From assembly GCA_037127315.1 (NCBI GenBank), contig JBBBDQ010001122.1:5845001-5909000 (forward strand): 64,000 nucleotides of DNA, written 5' to 3'. The position numbers and the translations under genes were made by a program. This document shows positions 33,178 through 45,935 of the stretch, one piece after another; within the stretch, counting starts at the first letter, position 1; every line of letters begins with the position of its first letter. A model generated the notes under the pieces. It worked only from the letters and a program-made list of their open reading frames with translations. It searched no databases and was not told where the DNA came from. The stretch is from Ascarosepion bandense (Eukaryota; Mollusca; Cephalopoda; Sepiida; Sepiidae).

Positions 33178-34803
33178 TATTTTTGACATGAGGTATTGTA
33201 TTTATTTACACTATTTACATTATATGGATTATATTGTCCACATCTTTGTTGCTTTTATTATGTTTCATCCATCGTATGCTCTGGCCCTTTTCAGGTGATT
33301 AGAATTTAAAACTCAATTCTTTATTTCCTTCACTGGGTTAGATCATACTGGTAATGTTTATGTGGCTCTAAATCACAATTTTAATCTATCAACTCTGTTT
33401 TAAAACCAACATTAGCTATTTATTTAAAGTGCTTGTGGGTTTGACAGCTTGAAGCTAAAATGATTTATTCTATAAGGGCTTTAAATGTTAAAAAAATATG
33501 TGAACACCTTTTACATAGAACTCATCAGTAATTTAAAAATATCTTCTGTAATCTAATGATTTATTGAGTTTTAAATACTTTTTCCTGTAAATCTATAGTT
33601 ATCACTCTTATTTTCTGATGTGGACTATATAAAAGAAAATTGGCATATTCATACATGATGATTTGCACTAAGCTTCTCAATTTACGCTTAGCAAGTTAGT
33701 GTTTTACTTAATGACAATATCCCCTAAACTGTACAAATACAGAAACCTCAGATTTAAAACTTTAGCCCATAAATGTATAGTGATCATGAGAAATAATAAA
33801 AAAAATTCCCATGATTCCCTAGTAAAAAAAAAAAAAAAAAAAAAAAAGAGAGAAGAGACTGCCCTATTGGTGGGAAATTTAAAATCTAGCCTCTTTTCAA
33901 CAATCTCTCACCATGAGAGCACATAGATCAGAGCAGCTCTGGGAATGAAGGCCAAAGAGGAGTTCTACTAAAATATTACTTTCTCGTGTTTAATATACCA
34001 TTTAATGATTAACTTATCACAAAAAAATTTTGAAATCTGAACAGTGCTGTAGGGATAATTTTTCTTCATCCTTTAAAAAGAAAACAAAAAAATGACTGAA
34101 AGTTTCTATTTAACTATAGCAATTTTTAAACTTGTCTGAAATAATGCTTTCAGAAAGGAAGAGAAAACAGTTCAGTTTGAGTTAATATCATTAATATAAG
34201 GCATCAAGCATAATCAGGCAATATTTTTTGCATTATGACTTTTGTTCCTAAAAGATTTAAATTTGCTGAAAAAACAGCATAGTATAAAAAAAAAAAAGCC
34301 CCAAACTTAATAAAACAGTTTTTTTTAGAGGAAAGACCAAAATATTTTTCAATTATTTAAAAAAAAAAAACATTTAAACCTTTCTAATACATTCAAAATT
34401 TTTGTTGAAAAGTTTGTTTTTTTTTCATCAGTGGGTGACCAAATTTTTAACAGTTTATTATGAATAATGTAATATTATGCAACTCATTTTTTTCCTGTGA
34501 AAAACATTAATTTGAAAGTTTTGAAAAGATTCAAATAATTGTCACATTTTAATGAAACTTTCAGTACATATTCACAAATGAATTAAATTATTTTTGAAAT
34601 TATTTTTAGAAAATTTTGTCAAAAATTTGTTTTTGTTTATTTACATCTGTTACAAGTTCATGAAATTTCAATAAATTAAATTTTGTTTTTGAAAATTTGT
34701 TCTATTAGTTAAACACAAGACTCTTAGGGGAATGTAAATTATCTATATTTTTTTTCAAACAGTAAAATAAAAATGTGAGAAAATAACATTCAATTAGATA
34801 AGC

Positions 34804-34850
<47 letters not shown>

Positions 34851-35078
34851 CATCACAGTCTGAAGATTTTTTTTTTTGATGTAAGATGAATTTTTACAAG
34901 AATTATTTTCATTTTTCTTTTTCAATAATAATTCATAAAGTTTCAATTAAAAATTTCTTCAAAGCTTTGTGGTGGTTAGGTTTTTAAGTGAAGACTACAT
35001 TTATTAAGTGAATATTGAAAAGCTTAATACAAATCTTCAAGCCAAAATATTTATAAAATAATACTTTTCTTTTGCATA

Positions 35079-35124
<46 letters not shown>

Positions 35125-35713
35125 GAGAGAGAGAGAGAGGAAGGGTGTTTTTTTGTTTTTTAAGTATGATATTTTGTGTGTGACATTAAAAGGTCATTGT
35201 TTCAGTTTCTTTCTCCTATAGGTAAAAATTATGTCAGTTCTGGTCAACCATACTTAGCTTATTACCACACCTGCCTCTCATCAATTAACACAACAAAGAT
35301 ATGACTGCCATAATTAAGAAATACTTTTATTCTAAATTCCATTCTATAAACCAGTGATACTTGTGTAAATCAAATTTAATTTTGAATTTGTTAATTTTAA
35401 AAAATTTTATTCCTCTTATTGTAGATTGCAAATTTTAAGAGGTCGTAAAACATAGCTATGCAAATTCAGTGTAATTGTTAGTGTAAAAATTGTCTCCAAG
35501 CCAAAATAGCATTCATTCACATCATGTATTACTATTGATTTAAGGCCTCCAGAATTCAAATTTGAATGTTTCATTTTAAATCTAACAATTTAATGTGAGC
35601 ATTTTTTTCTTGTTTCAGAAGGGATGCCAATTTACAATTACATAGCAAGTACAATTTAAAATTTTTATTCATGACTCTTCAGCATAAGAAAAAAAAATTT
35701 TTTTAGTCACAGT
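33178..35713. other. AT-rich spacer
   Basis: Contains (TA)n at 34,810-34,849 and (TA)n(GA)n at 35,089-35,138. No coding support. Confidence 0.55.
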
Positions 35714-35724
35714 ACCTATCATTA

Positions 35725-36032
35725 GGGATGTGCGTTGTGGCGCAGTGGATATCGGCTCGGAACGAGAAATCGGAGAAGCGAGTTCGAATTCCTGTTGAAT
35801 TCCTTGCATTCACTTACGCGCAAATACCCTTGGGAAAGGTATTAATCCGTCTCTTCCTTCCAGTTATGGGTTAAATAATAGGACAGATTGGGTTCTATAG
35901 CCTTGGTCGGCAACCAGTCTACCGCAGAAAGCAATGGCAACCTACTGCGGGATAATCTTCTGCCCAGTCAGTCATGTCTCTTTCGAGACATGATCGCCCA
36001 AGCGTGTATCGCGCATGGCACTTAACTGACTG
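35725..36032 (+). mobile_element. tRNA-derived SINE, best-preserved copy
   Basis: A box tggcgcagtggat and B box gagttcgaattcc match Pol III consensus well; the body and terminus are complete. An 11-bp target duplication, acctatcatta, is at 35,714-35,724 and 36,033-36,043. Suited as the family reference. Confidence 0.93.
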
Positions 36033-36043
36033 ACCTATCATTA

Positions 36044-36584
36044 TACTACTCCAACTTTTTAACCCAATTGGTGTTAGTTTTTAGTGCACATTGTGGATTT
36101 CATCAGGTTCTTCTCTAGACTGCTTGAGAAAACTGTGTAGAAATCTGAATTTTATCTTTTTATTTATTTAAATTGAAGACCTCATACAATAACAATCAAA
36201 TTTAATAAAAGTGGATTTTATCTACAAACTTTTCATTGTTTTAAATTCAAATTAGGTGCCTCTACTCATTTCCAAAACCTAATTTGTAAAATAAATTTTT
36301 AAAAATAAAAAAGCTTTCTTGAAATTTTCATTTTAGCTATAGTTTTTTTTTTTCAGTAAGCAAAATAGTCAGGTGTATTTCTATATAGAAATTATATTGA
36401 TTGCAATCACAACTTTGAGAGTTTTCAAGTTATTTTTTTGTCCATTGTATTTCAAATTGGCAGGTATGTAAATTCTTGATTTTAAAAATTTGCAAAAATA
36501 AAATATACATGTGACACATTATTTCATGAAAATTAGCGCATTTAAAGTAAATTAATCTGATTTGAAACAAGTATTACATGCTTA
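36044..36584. other. AT-rich spacer
   Basis: No feature recognised. Confidence 0.55.
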
Positions 36585-36927
36585 GATGTGCATTATGATG
36601 CAATTGATATCAGCTCAGAACGAGAAATTGTATAGCTGAGTCTGAATTCCAGTTGAATTCGTTGCATTTGGTTACATGCAAATACCCTTCAGAAAGATAT
36701 TAATCTGTCATTTTCCCCTCCAGCTATGGGCTAAATAGCAGGACAGATTGGGTTCTAGAGCCTTGATTGGTAACCAGTCTACCAGAGGTAATGGCAACTT
36801 GCTGTGGGAATATCTTCTGCCTAGTCAGTCATGTCTCTTTCAAGACATGATTGCCCAAGTGTACATCATGTATGGTACTTTTTTTCAATTAGTTCTTTAC
36901 TTAATAATTGAACACACACTGACTGAA
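36585..36927 (+). mobile_element. Diverged SINE interrupted near its 3' end
   Basis: Head gatgtgcattatgatgc and body are recognisable. The 3' end is split by about 35 A/T-rich bases (36,880-36,917) before actgactga. Confidence 0.65.
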
Positions 36928-37184
36928 AGAAATTCAAAAGATGCTTCAAACTTTATAAATCATCATAATTAACAAAGAAAAAATAAAAACAATTCTTGAA
37001 AAAATTAATTATTTATTGAATGTTTTTTTATTCCGAATACGATATCCTCAATAGAATTATTATTTATAAAAGCAATTAAAAGCTTATATTGGAAAAATAA
37101 AAAATAAATACTGTACTTTTAATGCATTTTGTTTTTATTTTACTATCCAGTCAAATCAGATCTTTTGGAAAAAGTCACTTTTTG

Positions 37185-37216
<32 letters not shown>

Positions 37217-37288
37217 ATTTACACTCTTGAAGGAATCCTGCATTTCAATTATAAAATAAGTTTGCAGGCAGTATTGAATTTCTGGAAA

Positions 37289-37757
37289 TTAATTGAGTAA
37301 ATTTTTGTTTTGTTCCCCAAAGGCCTTTTTACCCCTTCAAATGTTTCCAAAACGTCCCTATTTCAGTGCAAATGTATATGCTGAACTTAAATCGGTAATT
37401 TTTTATTGAAGAAACCTACCCTTTTTTTTTTCAATTTATCGAGCAGGAAAATATGGAACTTCTTGTCGCTGTTTATCTCACCCCGAAACCAAGGTTCAAA
37501 AATGTTATTCACTGCAGACTGAATTCACGTGTTACGATTTTTCGGTCTTTTTATTTCCATTTTCCAATTAGTACGTGGAAAATGAGTTCCGAAACCAAAA
37601 CAAATCGAGTAATTGTTCAACGGGAGTAAATCGGCCGAAATAAGTATCCTACACAATGTCATTCAGCGGTGAATAAGATATGAGAATAGGGGTAAGGGGT
37701 GAGATATAGTCCGATAAAATTCGGACCGATATCATGAAAAAAAAAGGGGGAGGTAAC
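37289..37757. mobile_element. MITE family B, truncated copy
   Basis: It carries the 5' arm (gtaaatttttgttttgttcc), the gctgaacttaaatcgg block and inner arms (aaaccaaggttcaaaaatgttattcac). The 3' arm stops at about 37,757 in an A-rich run. The inner sequence is closer to the 31,862 copy than to the 28,018 copy. Confidence 0.65.
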
Positions 37758-38350
37758 AAAAAAAAAAATTTTTTTTTCAAATAATCATTAAAAAAATACT
37801 TTCATTCATTTTTTGAATGAGTCCTGAAAGTTTAATTCAGAGAATTATTTGATTTTTATTAAGAATTTCCAAATTTGTGCGTTAGGCTATTCAAAAAACA
37901 GACAGCGCTAAAATATCCATAGTAATTTTTTTTGGTGCACCGCGGGGACGCAAAGAAAAAACAAGATTTTTTTTTTTTTTAAACTAAAATTTCGAACATA
38001 GAAAGGATTAAAAAAAAAATAATTAAAAAAATACCTTGTTCCTTTCTCATAAACATTTTGACGATAAAACTTAAGTTTGGAGCTTTTTAACTTCATGCTA
38101 TGCTGTTTTCAGCGAATTAGTGGAGGTACCCCCCAAAATGCAGCGTGCATTCTATTTTTTTAGCAAGTTTAAAAAACAGCTGTGTCCTTCCGGAAGAAGC
38201 TTAAGTTTAAAATGTAACCTTTTAAAACTTTCTATGTCTTGAGCATAGCAGAGACTTAAGTTAAATGAGATAAAATTTTTAAAAGATTCCTTACTAAAAG
38301 AAATCTCTCTTTTACAACAATATCATTCGGCAGGAAGCCAAGAGTCTCTC
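37758..38350. other. AT-rich spacer
   Basis: Nothing recognised. Confidence 0.5.
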
Positions 38351-38607
38351 GGCGGACCTGAAGTATCCTACCACCACGTTTTTCGCCTTTTTCACCGCAG
38401 TCCTATCGATTGTTAATTATAGATTCCGATTATCAAAAAAAAATTTGGAAAAATCGCAATATTTAAACAAATTTAGTGGAGGAGGTCAGTTTCTCATACG
38501 ACGTTAAAGTAAATCGACCCATCCTCCATTTTCAATCCATTCGCGTTGGGGTCGCTTTGTTTATGTTGACTCTTTTGGGACGAGTGGTAGGATACTCCAG
38601 GTCCGCC
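38351..38607. mobile_element. MITE family A, compact complete copy
   Basis: The 24-bp termini ggcggacctgaagtatccta... (38,351-38,374) and their inverted copy at 38,584-38,607 differ by one base. At 257 bp this is the simplest family member, with a single internal unit. No certain target duplication. Confidence 0.8.
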
Positions 38608-39087
38608 AGTCTATACTACTGTCACTACAATGGATTCAATGGAATGTAGCGTACCAAATGTATCTTACCGCCTCTGGTTCGTTTAAAACAAGCTAAATAA
38701 AAAAAATATATATCAGTCACACCCCGATATATGCTACAGCGGCTACTGCTAATATTGTTGGTACACATGTTGCAATTAATCACTAATAAAACTAAAAGAC
38801 ACACGGTGAAGAAGGCTTAGTATGCCTACCTCACACAACTCGAACTAAAAAAAAAAAGATGTACTTTATTTCATGAAACTGAAAGGAATCAAATTTAACT
38901 TCAATATCAAGTTATCTTAGTAAGCCTTTTGAAAGTTTAACTGAACCACAAGTAATAAATCAAAATTCAGAATAGAATTAAAAAAAAGTAGCAAGAAAGA
39001 ATGGACCTACACTAAGGACGGAATCTTCACACACAAAAAAAAAAACTTCTCAACTTTACCTTCTGAACCGGCGGAAAAATGTTTTTA
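38608..39087. other. Unclassified spacer
   Basis: No feature recognised. Confidence 0.5.
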
Positions 39088-39215
39088 AGCGTAACTTAGA
39101 TGCGGCACAAGGCCGAAAGTAAAGAGCACCCAGTAAGGATCGAACTCACTATTCAGTCGTAATACAAATAGCTAGACAAGGTTGATGCCCATTACCAACA
39201 CATTAAAAAGTGTCC
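39088..39215 (-). mobile_element. Second-family SINE, diverged
   Basis: The tail ctttcggccttgtgccgc and B-box region gagttcgatccttac are shared with 14,641-14,770. The A box is degraded. Confidence 0.5.
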
Positions 39216-41741
39216 AATCTGTTTGAAGATGACCGGCTGGGCGGTGCACAAGACTTCACTTATGAATTGGCCTTAACGCCACCTGGAGAGAAGTTGTTAG
39301 GAGGAGATAACTGTATTTACAACAACCGCAATGTCGCTTCAAAAAAAAAAAAAAAAAAATCTACCCCCACTTTGTAATTTTTGTATACAATGACAAAATT
39401 TTAGGATTCATTTTTAAAAAGAAATTTACTGATGCTAAACTGTCACAGCAGTCTTTATCTGTTTTCCCAAATAGGATTCTAACTTTAAAATAAGTCTAAC
39501 CACTGTTTCGTTAAAGTAATAAATTCTTTTCATTTTCAACATACACAATCGTGATAAAAAAGTTTCATTTTATTGTAAGATGAAAAACAAAAGTATTTTT
39601 TAATTGTTAAATTATATTTTTGATATTTTTTTTAGGAATTGGACATTAGGGAATTTAAGGATATTTTTTTATGGTGAAAAACATTTATTTAAAAACACTT
39701 GTAAAAAAAAAAAAAATCAAGTGATTATCACATCTTAACTTTCAGGACTTAAAAGTGAATGAATTATTTTAGTTAGAAAAGCTTTATTTTTTCAGAAAAT
39801 GTTGGTAAAAATAGTCTTCTACCACAATTGAAAAATTCAAGGAAATATTGGATTTATTATACAATACAACACAAAAGGAACATGAACCCCATAAACAAGT
39901 CATCCAAAAAAAAAAAAGCTAAACAAATTATATAAAGGAAAAATACTTTTACCAAACATCAATGACAACTTCATTAACCTATCGGATTACCAACTCACTC
40001 CAGATGAAATAGAATTCCTTAATCTCGGACCAAATTTTCATGTCGCACAGAAACCTAATTCAATGTTTAAACTTGGTACCTCTACTTTTCAGTATAAATT
40101 TATTTTCAATACCTGATTTTAAAATGAGATTTTTAAAATAAATAAGTTATATTTTAGGTTTAAATTAGTTTTAATTGAAAATCAAGAGATTAAATTTAGT
40201 AATTCTAGTAAACAAAATACACTGGCGTATTTTAAAGCGAAATTATATTGATTGGAATCTAAAATTTTCCAGATTAAAAAAGAAAAAGGATTAGTACCGC
40301 CATTTTTTTTTTTTTTGATTGATTGACACATTTGTAAACAGTAGCCACATTCCTGTTTTAAAAATCTGGCAAAAATAAAATATATGTCGCTGACACGTTA
40401 TTGAAGTCAATTTTTTAAGTTAAAACTTACCTTCATCTGTTTTCAAACAAATGTACTTGCTTACTCTCCGAAATATTTGCTACAGCATTTTATCAGCTAA
40501 GGTAATCCGATATACGTTGGCTATCTCAAGTGCCGAGTCACATAATGACAACCGGAAGTTATAAACAAGGCTAAAGTAGGGAGGCCGAAGGCGACAAAAT
40601 TATACGAATGTAATTTTTTATGTAAGGGAAGACAACACTTTAATCACGTGACCTTGTAATGATAAATATCACGTACGGCCATCCGTACAAAGAAAGAAGA
40701 AAGATGCCAGCAGTAAAAAAATGCACACAATTAAAATGTTTTAATTATTTTAAAAACCCATTAGCTCAATCATTTGTATTAAGCTTTTAAATTTTCGATT
40801 AGTAATTGTTTGTCTTCATGCATTAATTAAATATTCTAGCCTGCCAAATAGAGTAAGAAATTTGACAATAATTTTTAAACTTTTTATATATAATTTTTAA
40901 ATATAATTAAAGATTTTAAAAAATGAAATTAATTCTTGTAAAAATTCATTATTCATTGAATTTGTTTTTCTTTTCAGACTATGATATGCTTAATTTATAT
41001 TGTTCATAAAAGCAATCAGAAGTTTAGCCACATAAAAATTGGCATAGTTATTGCATTTTTCGCAATTTGGACCTTTTTATTAGAAAAAGGGCTGTATTGG
41101 AGAAAAAGAAAACTGTTGATTAGCATTCCCCAATGACTCCTGAATTTAATTATATTAGGACTATATGGGGCCAAAAGTCAAATTTTTAAGCATTTGTCGA
41201 AATTAATTGGTGGTGGTGGGGAGGGTAACATGTAAAAAAAAAAAATATATTTTTACCAATATCTTATACAAAATATATTGTTTCAACATTGATTTCGGTC
41301 AATTAGGAATAAGTCCTGACATTTTCATCAAAATCCGACCATTATTTGATTTTGCGAGAATTTCCCAATTAATGTGTCTTTCACTGTCAAAAAAAGTGCA
41401 TTGTGCAATATTACGTGTTTTTTTTTACTAATTAACGTTGCGGCAATTTAGATCTCACACTTACATAAGAAAAAAAACAGACTTTCTACAAAAATTTAGA
41501 ATGTGTCTGAAAAAATTTAAAAATTTAAAAAATATTTTAAAAATTCTTTGATCTATCCTCTTAATGACAATATAAACATTTTGCTGATAAAACTTTGTTC
41601 TTATTTAGTTTTGGGGCCTTTCCCTTCATACTATGCTGTTTTTTCAGCGATTTTGTGGAGGTACCGAGAAACAAATGGAAATTGAAGCTTTATACCAACA
41701 AATACTTTAACTTGAACAAGACAACCATATTACTATACAGT
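39216..41741. other. AT-rich spacer
   Basis: No coding support. Positions 39,220-39,340 are less AT-rich but unrecognised. The promoter-like segment at 40,500-40,715 is listed separately. Confidence 0.5.
40500..40715. promoter_or_regulatory. Promoter-like segment with ETS site and E-box
   Basis: Within AT-rich DNA this segment has several CpGs, an exact ETS/GABP consensus accggaagt (40,550-40,558) and a cacgtg E-box (40,645-40,650). An ATG in acceptable context (gaaagATGcc, about 40,702) opens a 28-codon frame. No splice-supported exon follows, so a host promoter is only a possibility. Confidence 0.25.
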
Positions 41742-41767
41742 CAGTCAGTTAAGTGCCATATGTGATT
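41742..41767 (-). mobile_element. SINE 3' terminal remnant
   Basis: gtcagtcagttaagtgccat is the reverse complement of the SINE end. The rest of the SINE is missing and the Penelope-like element starts close by, so the SINE was probably disrupted by it. Confidence 0.6.
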
Positions 41768-41920
41768 ACTACACAGGTAGGCTTAAAAGATTTACTCAAA
41801 GCTGAATCAATCAAACACCGTTACCATAAAAATCCTAATGATAAATACGCCTCTCATAAAAGCAGCCACACATCTCAAAAATAACAAAAATATTGTTATC
41901 CAACGTGCCGATAAACATTT

Positions 41921-43213
41921 GTTATTTTAAACAGACAGGAATATCACTCCAAATTACAGGCCATTCTGGACGATCACAATAAATTTAAAGAATTAACTAG
42001 TAATACCACCACCCAACTTAAAAGACATATTAATAAACTTATTACTGCAAACAATGCTGAAATAGGATCCTATAAACTTCAAAAGATTATAGGTGACTAT
42101 CAGCCCAGCTACCTTTATGGAAATGTAAAAATCCATAAAAAAGATCATCCCCTCCAACCTATCATTTCTCAAATACCCACACCAATATATAACCTTTCCA
42201 AAACACTTAAACTAATTACATCCAATCTTCCCGGTAAATATAGTATTAATTCCACGGACGAATTTTTACAGATTCTCCATTCCGTAAAACCTAAGAATCA
42301 AATAATTGCATCTTTGGATGTCCAAAACTTATTCATTAATGTTCCCGTCCATGAAACAATTGACATCATTATCCGTGATGTATACAATCATGCTACTCTC
42401 CCATCAATCAATATTAAACCCACTATATTAAAAAAACTATCATTAACATGCACCACACAAGTACCCTTTTACGATCCCTTAGGGAATATTTATACGCAAA
42501 TAGATGGTATTGCGATGGGATCTCCTTTAGGTCCCCTCTTTTCTAATTATTATATGGCAAATCTAGAAAATAAAATAATTAATGACAACAATAAAACCTC
42601 TAATGACACCTTTGTTTTAGCTAAGAATATTGATCAAATTACATATCTTAAAAACAAATTTGAAAGTCACTCCATCCTCAGATTTACATTAGAACTTAAT
42701 ATTAATAACAAAATCCCATTCCTTGAGGTATTCATTGATTCTAGCACACATAGATTTACTACTTCTCTATATAGGAAACCAACTAGCATAAATTCTTGTT
42801 TTCTTAATTATAATAGTGAATGCCCCCAACAATATAAGTTAGCTGTTATAAAAAACTTACTTCAACACACACAAATGATATCTTCTTCCAAATCTATATT
42901 TTATAAAGAATTATACAACATTAAGCAAACACTAGTCAATAATAGATTTCCTAACTCCGTTATTGATCAACAAATTAAAATGTATCTCAACAAAATTAAC
43001 AATAGCTCTAACAATAATGATAATATTAATAATAATGGTTTACATCAAAATAAACATGACACTATTAACTTATACTATTGCAACCAAATACATAATAATT
43101 ATAAACAAGCTGAAAAAACTCTCAAAAACATAATACGTAGAAATGTTAAACCAGTGGACAGTAATAATCAAATTAAACTCATTATATATTATAAAAAATT
43201 AAAAAAAAATTGA
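41921..43213 (+). pseudogene. Penelope-like element reverse transcriptase
   Basis: The frame is open from 41,921 to the stop at 43,211-43,213, with no need of an ATG. A frameshift just upstream (41,911-41,921) separates it from QRADKH, the usual start of the conserved core. Motifs in order: ILDDHNKF, YLYGNVKIHK, an IASLDVQNLF block (RT motif A with its aspartate), GIAMGSPLGPLFSNYY (motif B) and FTTSLYRKPT. The segment where YxDD should be reads NKTSNDTFVLAKN, so the catalytic aspartate pair is damaged. These blocks are diagnostic of Penelope-like elements, which replicate by target-primed reverse transcription. Asparagine-rich low complexity occurs at about 43,000-43,060. The A(9) run at the end causes a frameshift into the endonuclease. 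Confidence 0.85.
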
Positions 43214-43601
43214 CCTCATAGTCTCTAATAATCCTACAAGCACTAAACTAAATTCTCTACAAACGACCAATGTAGTGTACCAATTTACATTCCCATTCAG
43301 AGTTTGCATCTCTGATACTAATAAAAAACCCAGTACATATATTGGTTTTACTACAACCACGCTCTCCCATAGACTTACATGTCATCTTTCTGATCAGAGT
43401 ACTATTAAACAACATTTCTCTGAAAAACATAAACATGTAAGTAATATCAGACAGATTTTGGTCAACAATAAGGTGATCCTTACTCATAGAGACAGTAAGA
43501 GGAACTTTCAGATATAGGAGGCCATGTACATCAAATCTAAACAACCAACACTCAATAAAATCACCTTTACATCCGGACATAACACATTACATTGCATTTG
43601 A
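43207..43601 (+). pseudogene. GIY-YIG endonuclease of the Penelope-like element
   Basis: It continues the RT after a frameshift in the A-run at 43,200-43,209. VVYQFT corresponds to the first (GIY) strand and YIGFTTTTLSHR to the YIG strand and its arginine. QHFSEKHKH is the usual histidine block. An in-frame TAG at 43,515-43,517 precedes EAMYIKSKQPTLN, the block with the catalytic glutamate, so the protein is broken. The frame ends at 43,601. In this family the enzyme nicks target DNA for integration. RT plus C-terminal GIY-YIG defines the endonuclease-positive Penelope lineages. Confidence 0.8.
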
Positions 43602-43900
43602 ATTAATGGTTTTGTTGTCATTTCGTGCTATCACGCGGTGTGATGTCATAAACCGCATTGCAAATTTGCGAACTGCATTTATTATGTTTGGTAACTATTG
43701 CCGTTGCCAAGCACAGTTTTATGTCAACACAAAATAAAATCATCGGTAATGGCGGATGTTATTGTATTCCAGTCTAAATAAGACCTCTCTGAAGATGGCT
43801 CATGTGAGCCGAAAGCTTAGAAGCAAACTAATAAAAAAATTATCCAAATATTGGAGAATTTTTATCTTTATTTTCAACTGAAATTAAAGCCAAAATACGT
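43602..43900 (+). mobile_element. 3' UTR of the Penelope-like element with hammerhead-like tail
   Basis: Positions 43,789-43,824 read CTGAAGA, then a 5-bp hairpin GGCTC/GAGCC, then GAAA, then a 4-bp hairpin GCTT/AAGC. This resembles a hammerhead core, but there is an unpaired T before stem II and no NUH triplet after stem III. It may be a decayed ribozyme. It is the typical end structure of endonuclease-positive Penelope-like elements; the A/T tail follows. Confidence 0.6.
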
Positions 43901-43992
43901 TTAGAACGGCTCATGATTAAACATAATAGACATTCATTGTCTCTTATATTTAACAGCATATGTTTAGAAAATTATTTGCTGCCTCGATATAC

Positions 43993-43995
<3 letters not shown>

Positions 43996-44037
<42 letters not shown>
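43996..44037. repeat. (TA)n at inner boundary of the right arm
   Basis: Homology to the left arm resumes immediately on its right side, in the interior of a Helitron. The left arm has its own (TA)n at the same point (13,995-14,011). Confidence 0.9.
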
Positions 44038-44041
<4 letters not shown>

Positions 44042-44291
44042 TTTCTGAATTATTATAAGAACTGCAGCCTTGAAACTTCTGAATATTGTTTCTTATGTCT
44101 TTGTCTATGAGTGTATCAAAATTTGATTAAAATGGGACCACTCCTTTTATAACCCAATTTTTTTTGATTATCGATATTTATCGGGGGTACTGCGACACAA
44201 AACCTAGCTAAGAACACTTGCAGAGGCTTATAGTACAACTGTGTAAATTTTCAAGAAAATTGATTCAGCCATTTCGCAGTCTATAGGTAAC

Positions 44292-44332
<41 letters not shown>

Positions 44333-44356
44333 GTTCAATTTATAAATAAGTTTAGA
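44037..44356 (-). mobile_element. Helitron 5' half (truncated at the arm boundary)
   Basis: The 5' end TCTAAACTTATT is at 44,356 on the minus strand. The copy stops at the (TA)n at 44,037 and lacks the CTAGT end. Includes (CA)n at 44,293-44,331. Confidence 0.7.
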
Positions 44357-44698
44357 TATCTTAATGCAAACCAGATTCACGAATAAAGAGTCTGATGTAC
44401 TGTAAACATTGCCAATTTACATTTATATGTATGTAGATGTATTCATAAATTTAGATTACTTTTTTTCTGTACTATATTAAAAACTAAAATTTATTTGTAT
44501 GTAAGCTTAAAATAGATTCTTATTGACCATGTTAAAAATGCATTTATAAATAAAATGCAGAACTGGGAATGGTTATTTATGGTTTAGCCAAGTGATAAGT
44601 AAATTCGAAAACAAGTAAATCTGACTTAAGTCACTTCTCCTGGAACAAATTGCTGACGTAAGGTAAGGTAAACCTGTAGTTCAAATATACATTTTTGT

Positions 44699-44930
44699 AT
44701 TCCTTTTTAAAATCAGTTCACACCAAGGAAGGTAATAATGCCACTAAGAGGCAAGGGTCTGCTGGGAGTGAAAGAATGAAAAATTGTAAACAGGCAGCAA
44801 AGAATAAACCTGTACTTCTGCTCAAAAAACCCAGGATGGATGTGAACTTGGCTATGACAAACCTATCTATTACTGAGGAGAGAAAAATAATTAGTAAATT
44901 AAATTTTAGAGTTCAGACAAGAGAAAGAAG
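44699..44930 (-). mobile_element. Diverged LINE 3' end, mirror of 13,085-13,312
   Basis: Same remnant in inverted orientation. The open frame on the plus strand here is antisense to the LINE and is not considered a gene. Confidence 0.55.
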
Positions 44931-45576
44931 TGTAGAGTTGAAGTAGACTTTAGAAGGAGCCAGCAAATCGAACTTGCATGTGATTAGAGAGAAAACCCAA
45001 GTTTTGTGGCGATAATGAAACAAAAGTGGAAAACTTTTTCAGTTACATATTTTGCCTTTTCATAATTTAATTTCCCACTTTTTGGTTCACATATTCAATA
45101 TCCTACTATGGCCTTGTCTGAGTTTTTGTTTCTTTATTTCAGTTGCTAGGACTTCACAGGCAGTTTTGTACAAACCCATTCTATGAGATAGTAGTGAAAT
45201 GTTCCTGGCCCAATTAAGACACCTTCCTATCAAAATTTGTTGTTTAGTCATATTTTCGGAAGTTCTGTAGTATAAAAAAAAAAATGATGATGGGATGGGA
45301 CAAAAGGTGCAGGCCAGTTGTTTTTCTTTCTTTGGTTGCCTGAAGGAAATAGATTTCAGGTTTCCTTTTCTGGGCCCCTACACAGGGCATTTGTGAAACA
45401 GACTCCAACTAAAGCTCTTCTTCTTTGTCAGTCTGACTGTCAATCTGCAAAATGTAGATGTTTTTCAGTTTGATATATGAGCATGTCTGTTTAGTGGCAT
45501 ATCAACTCCTTATGGGTCATTTAATTATCAGTTGCACATCAACATGAGATATTATTCTCATGTTAATTTTTTTTGA

Positions 45577-45935
45577 GCCTACTCTTCCATGCTAGCCCAA
45601 GGCATGCTGGAAGAGAGTACTTGGAGATTTTCCCGCTGTAAATTACAAGTTCTTTCTGTGGTAGACTGGTTGCCAATCAAAGTTATACTACCCAGTCTGT
45701 TCTGCCATTAACCTTCTCCAAGCTGGTTTTGAATTCAGAGTTTCCTTCTCCTAGATTGGTTGCCACCCAAGACTACAGAAACTGTTCTGTCCTGCTGTTT
45801 TACTGATAGCTGTAATGAGAAGAGATTGATTCATACCTTTCCTAAGAGTATTAGCACATAAGTAAATGCAATGAATTTAACTGGAATTTGAACTCAGCTC
45901 TCTGTTGCTGCACTTTGTTTCTATCTAATGCTGAA
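45577..45935 (-). mobile_element. Old SINE, mirror of 12,066-12,400
   Basis: The same blocks in inverted orientation, including the internally duplicated ggtagactggttgcc segment. Confidence 0.6.
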
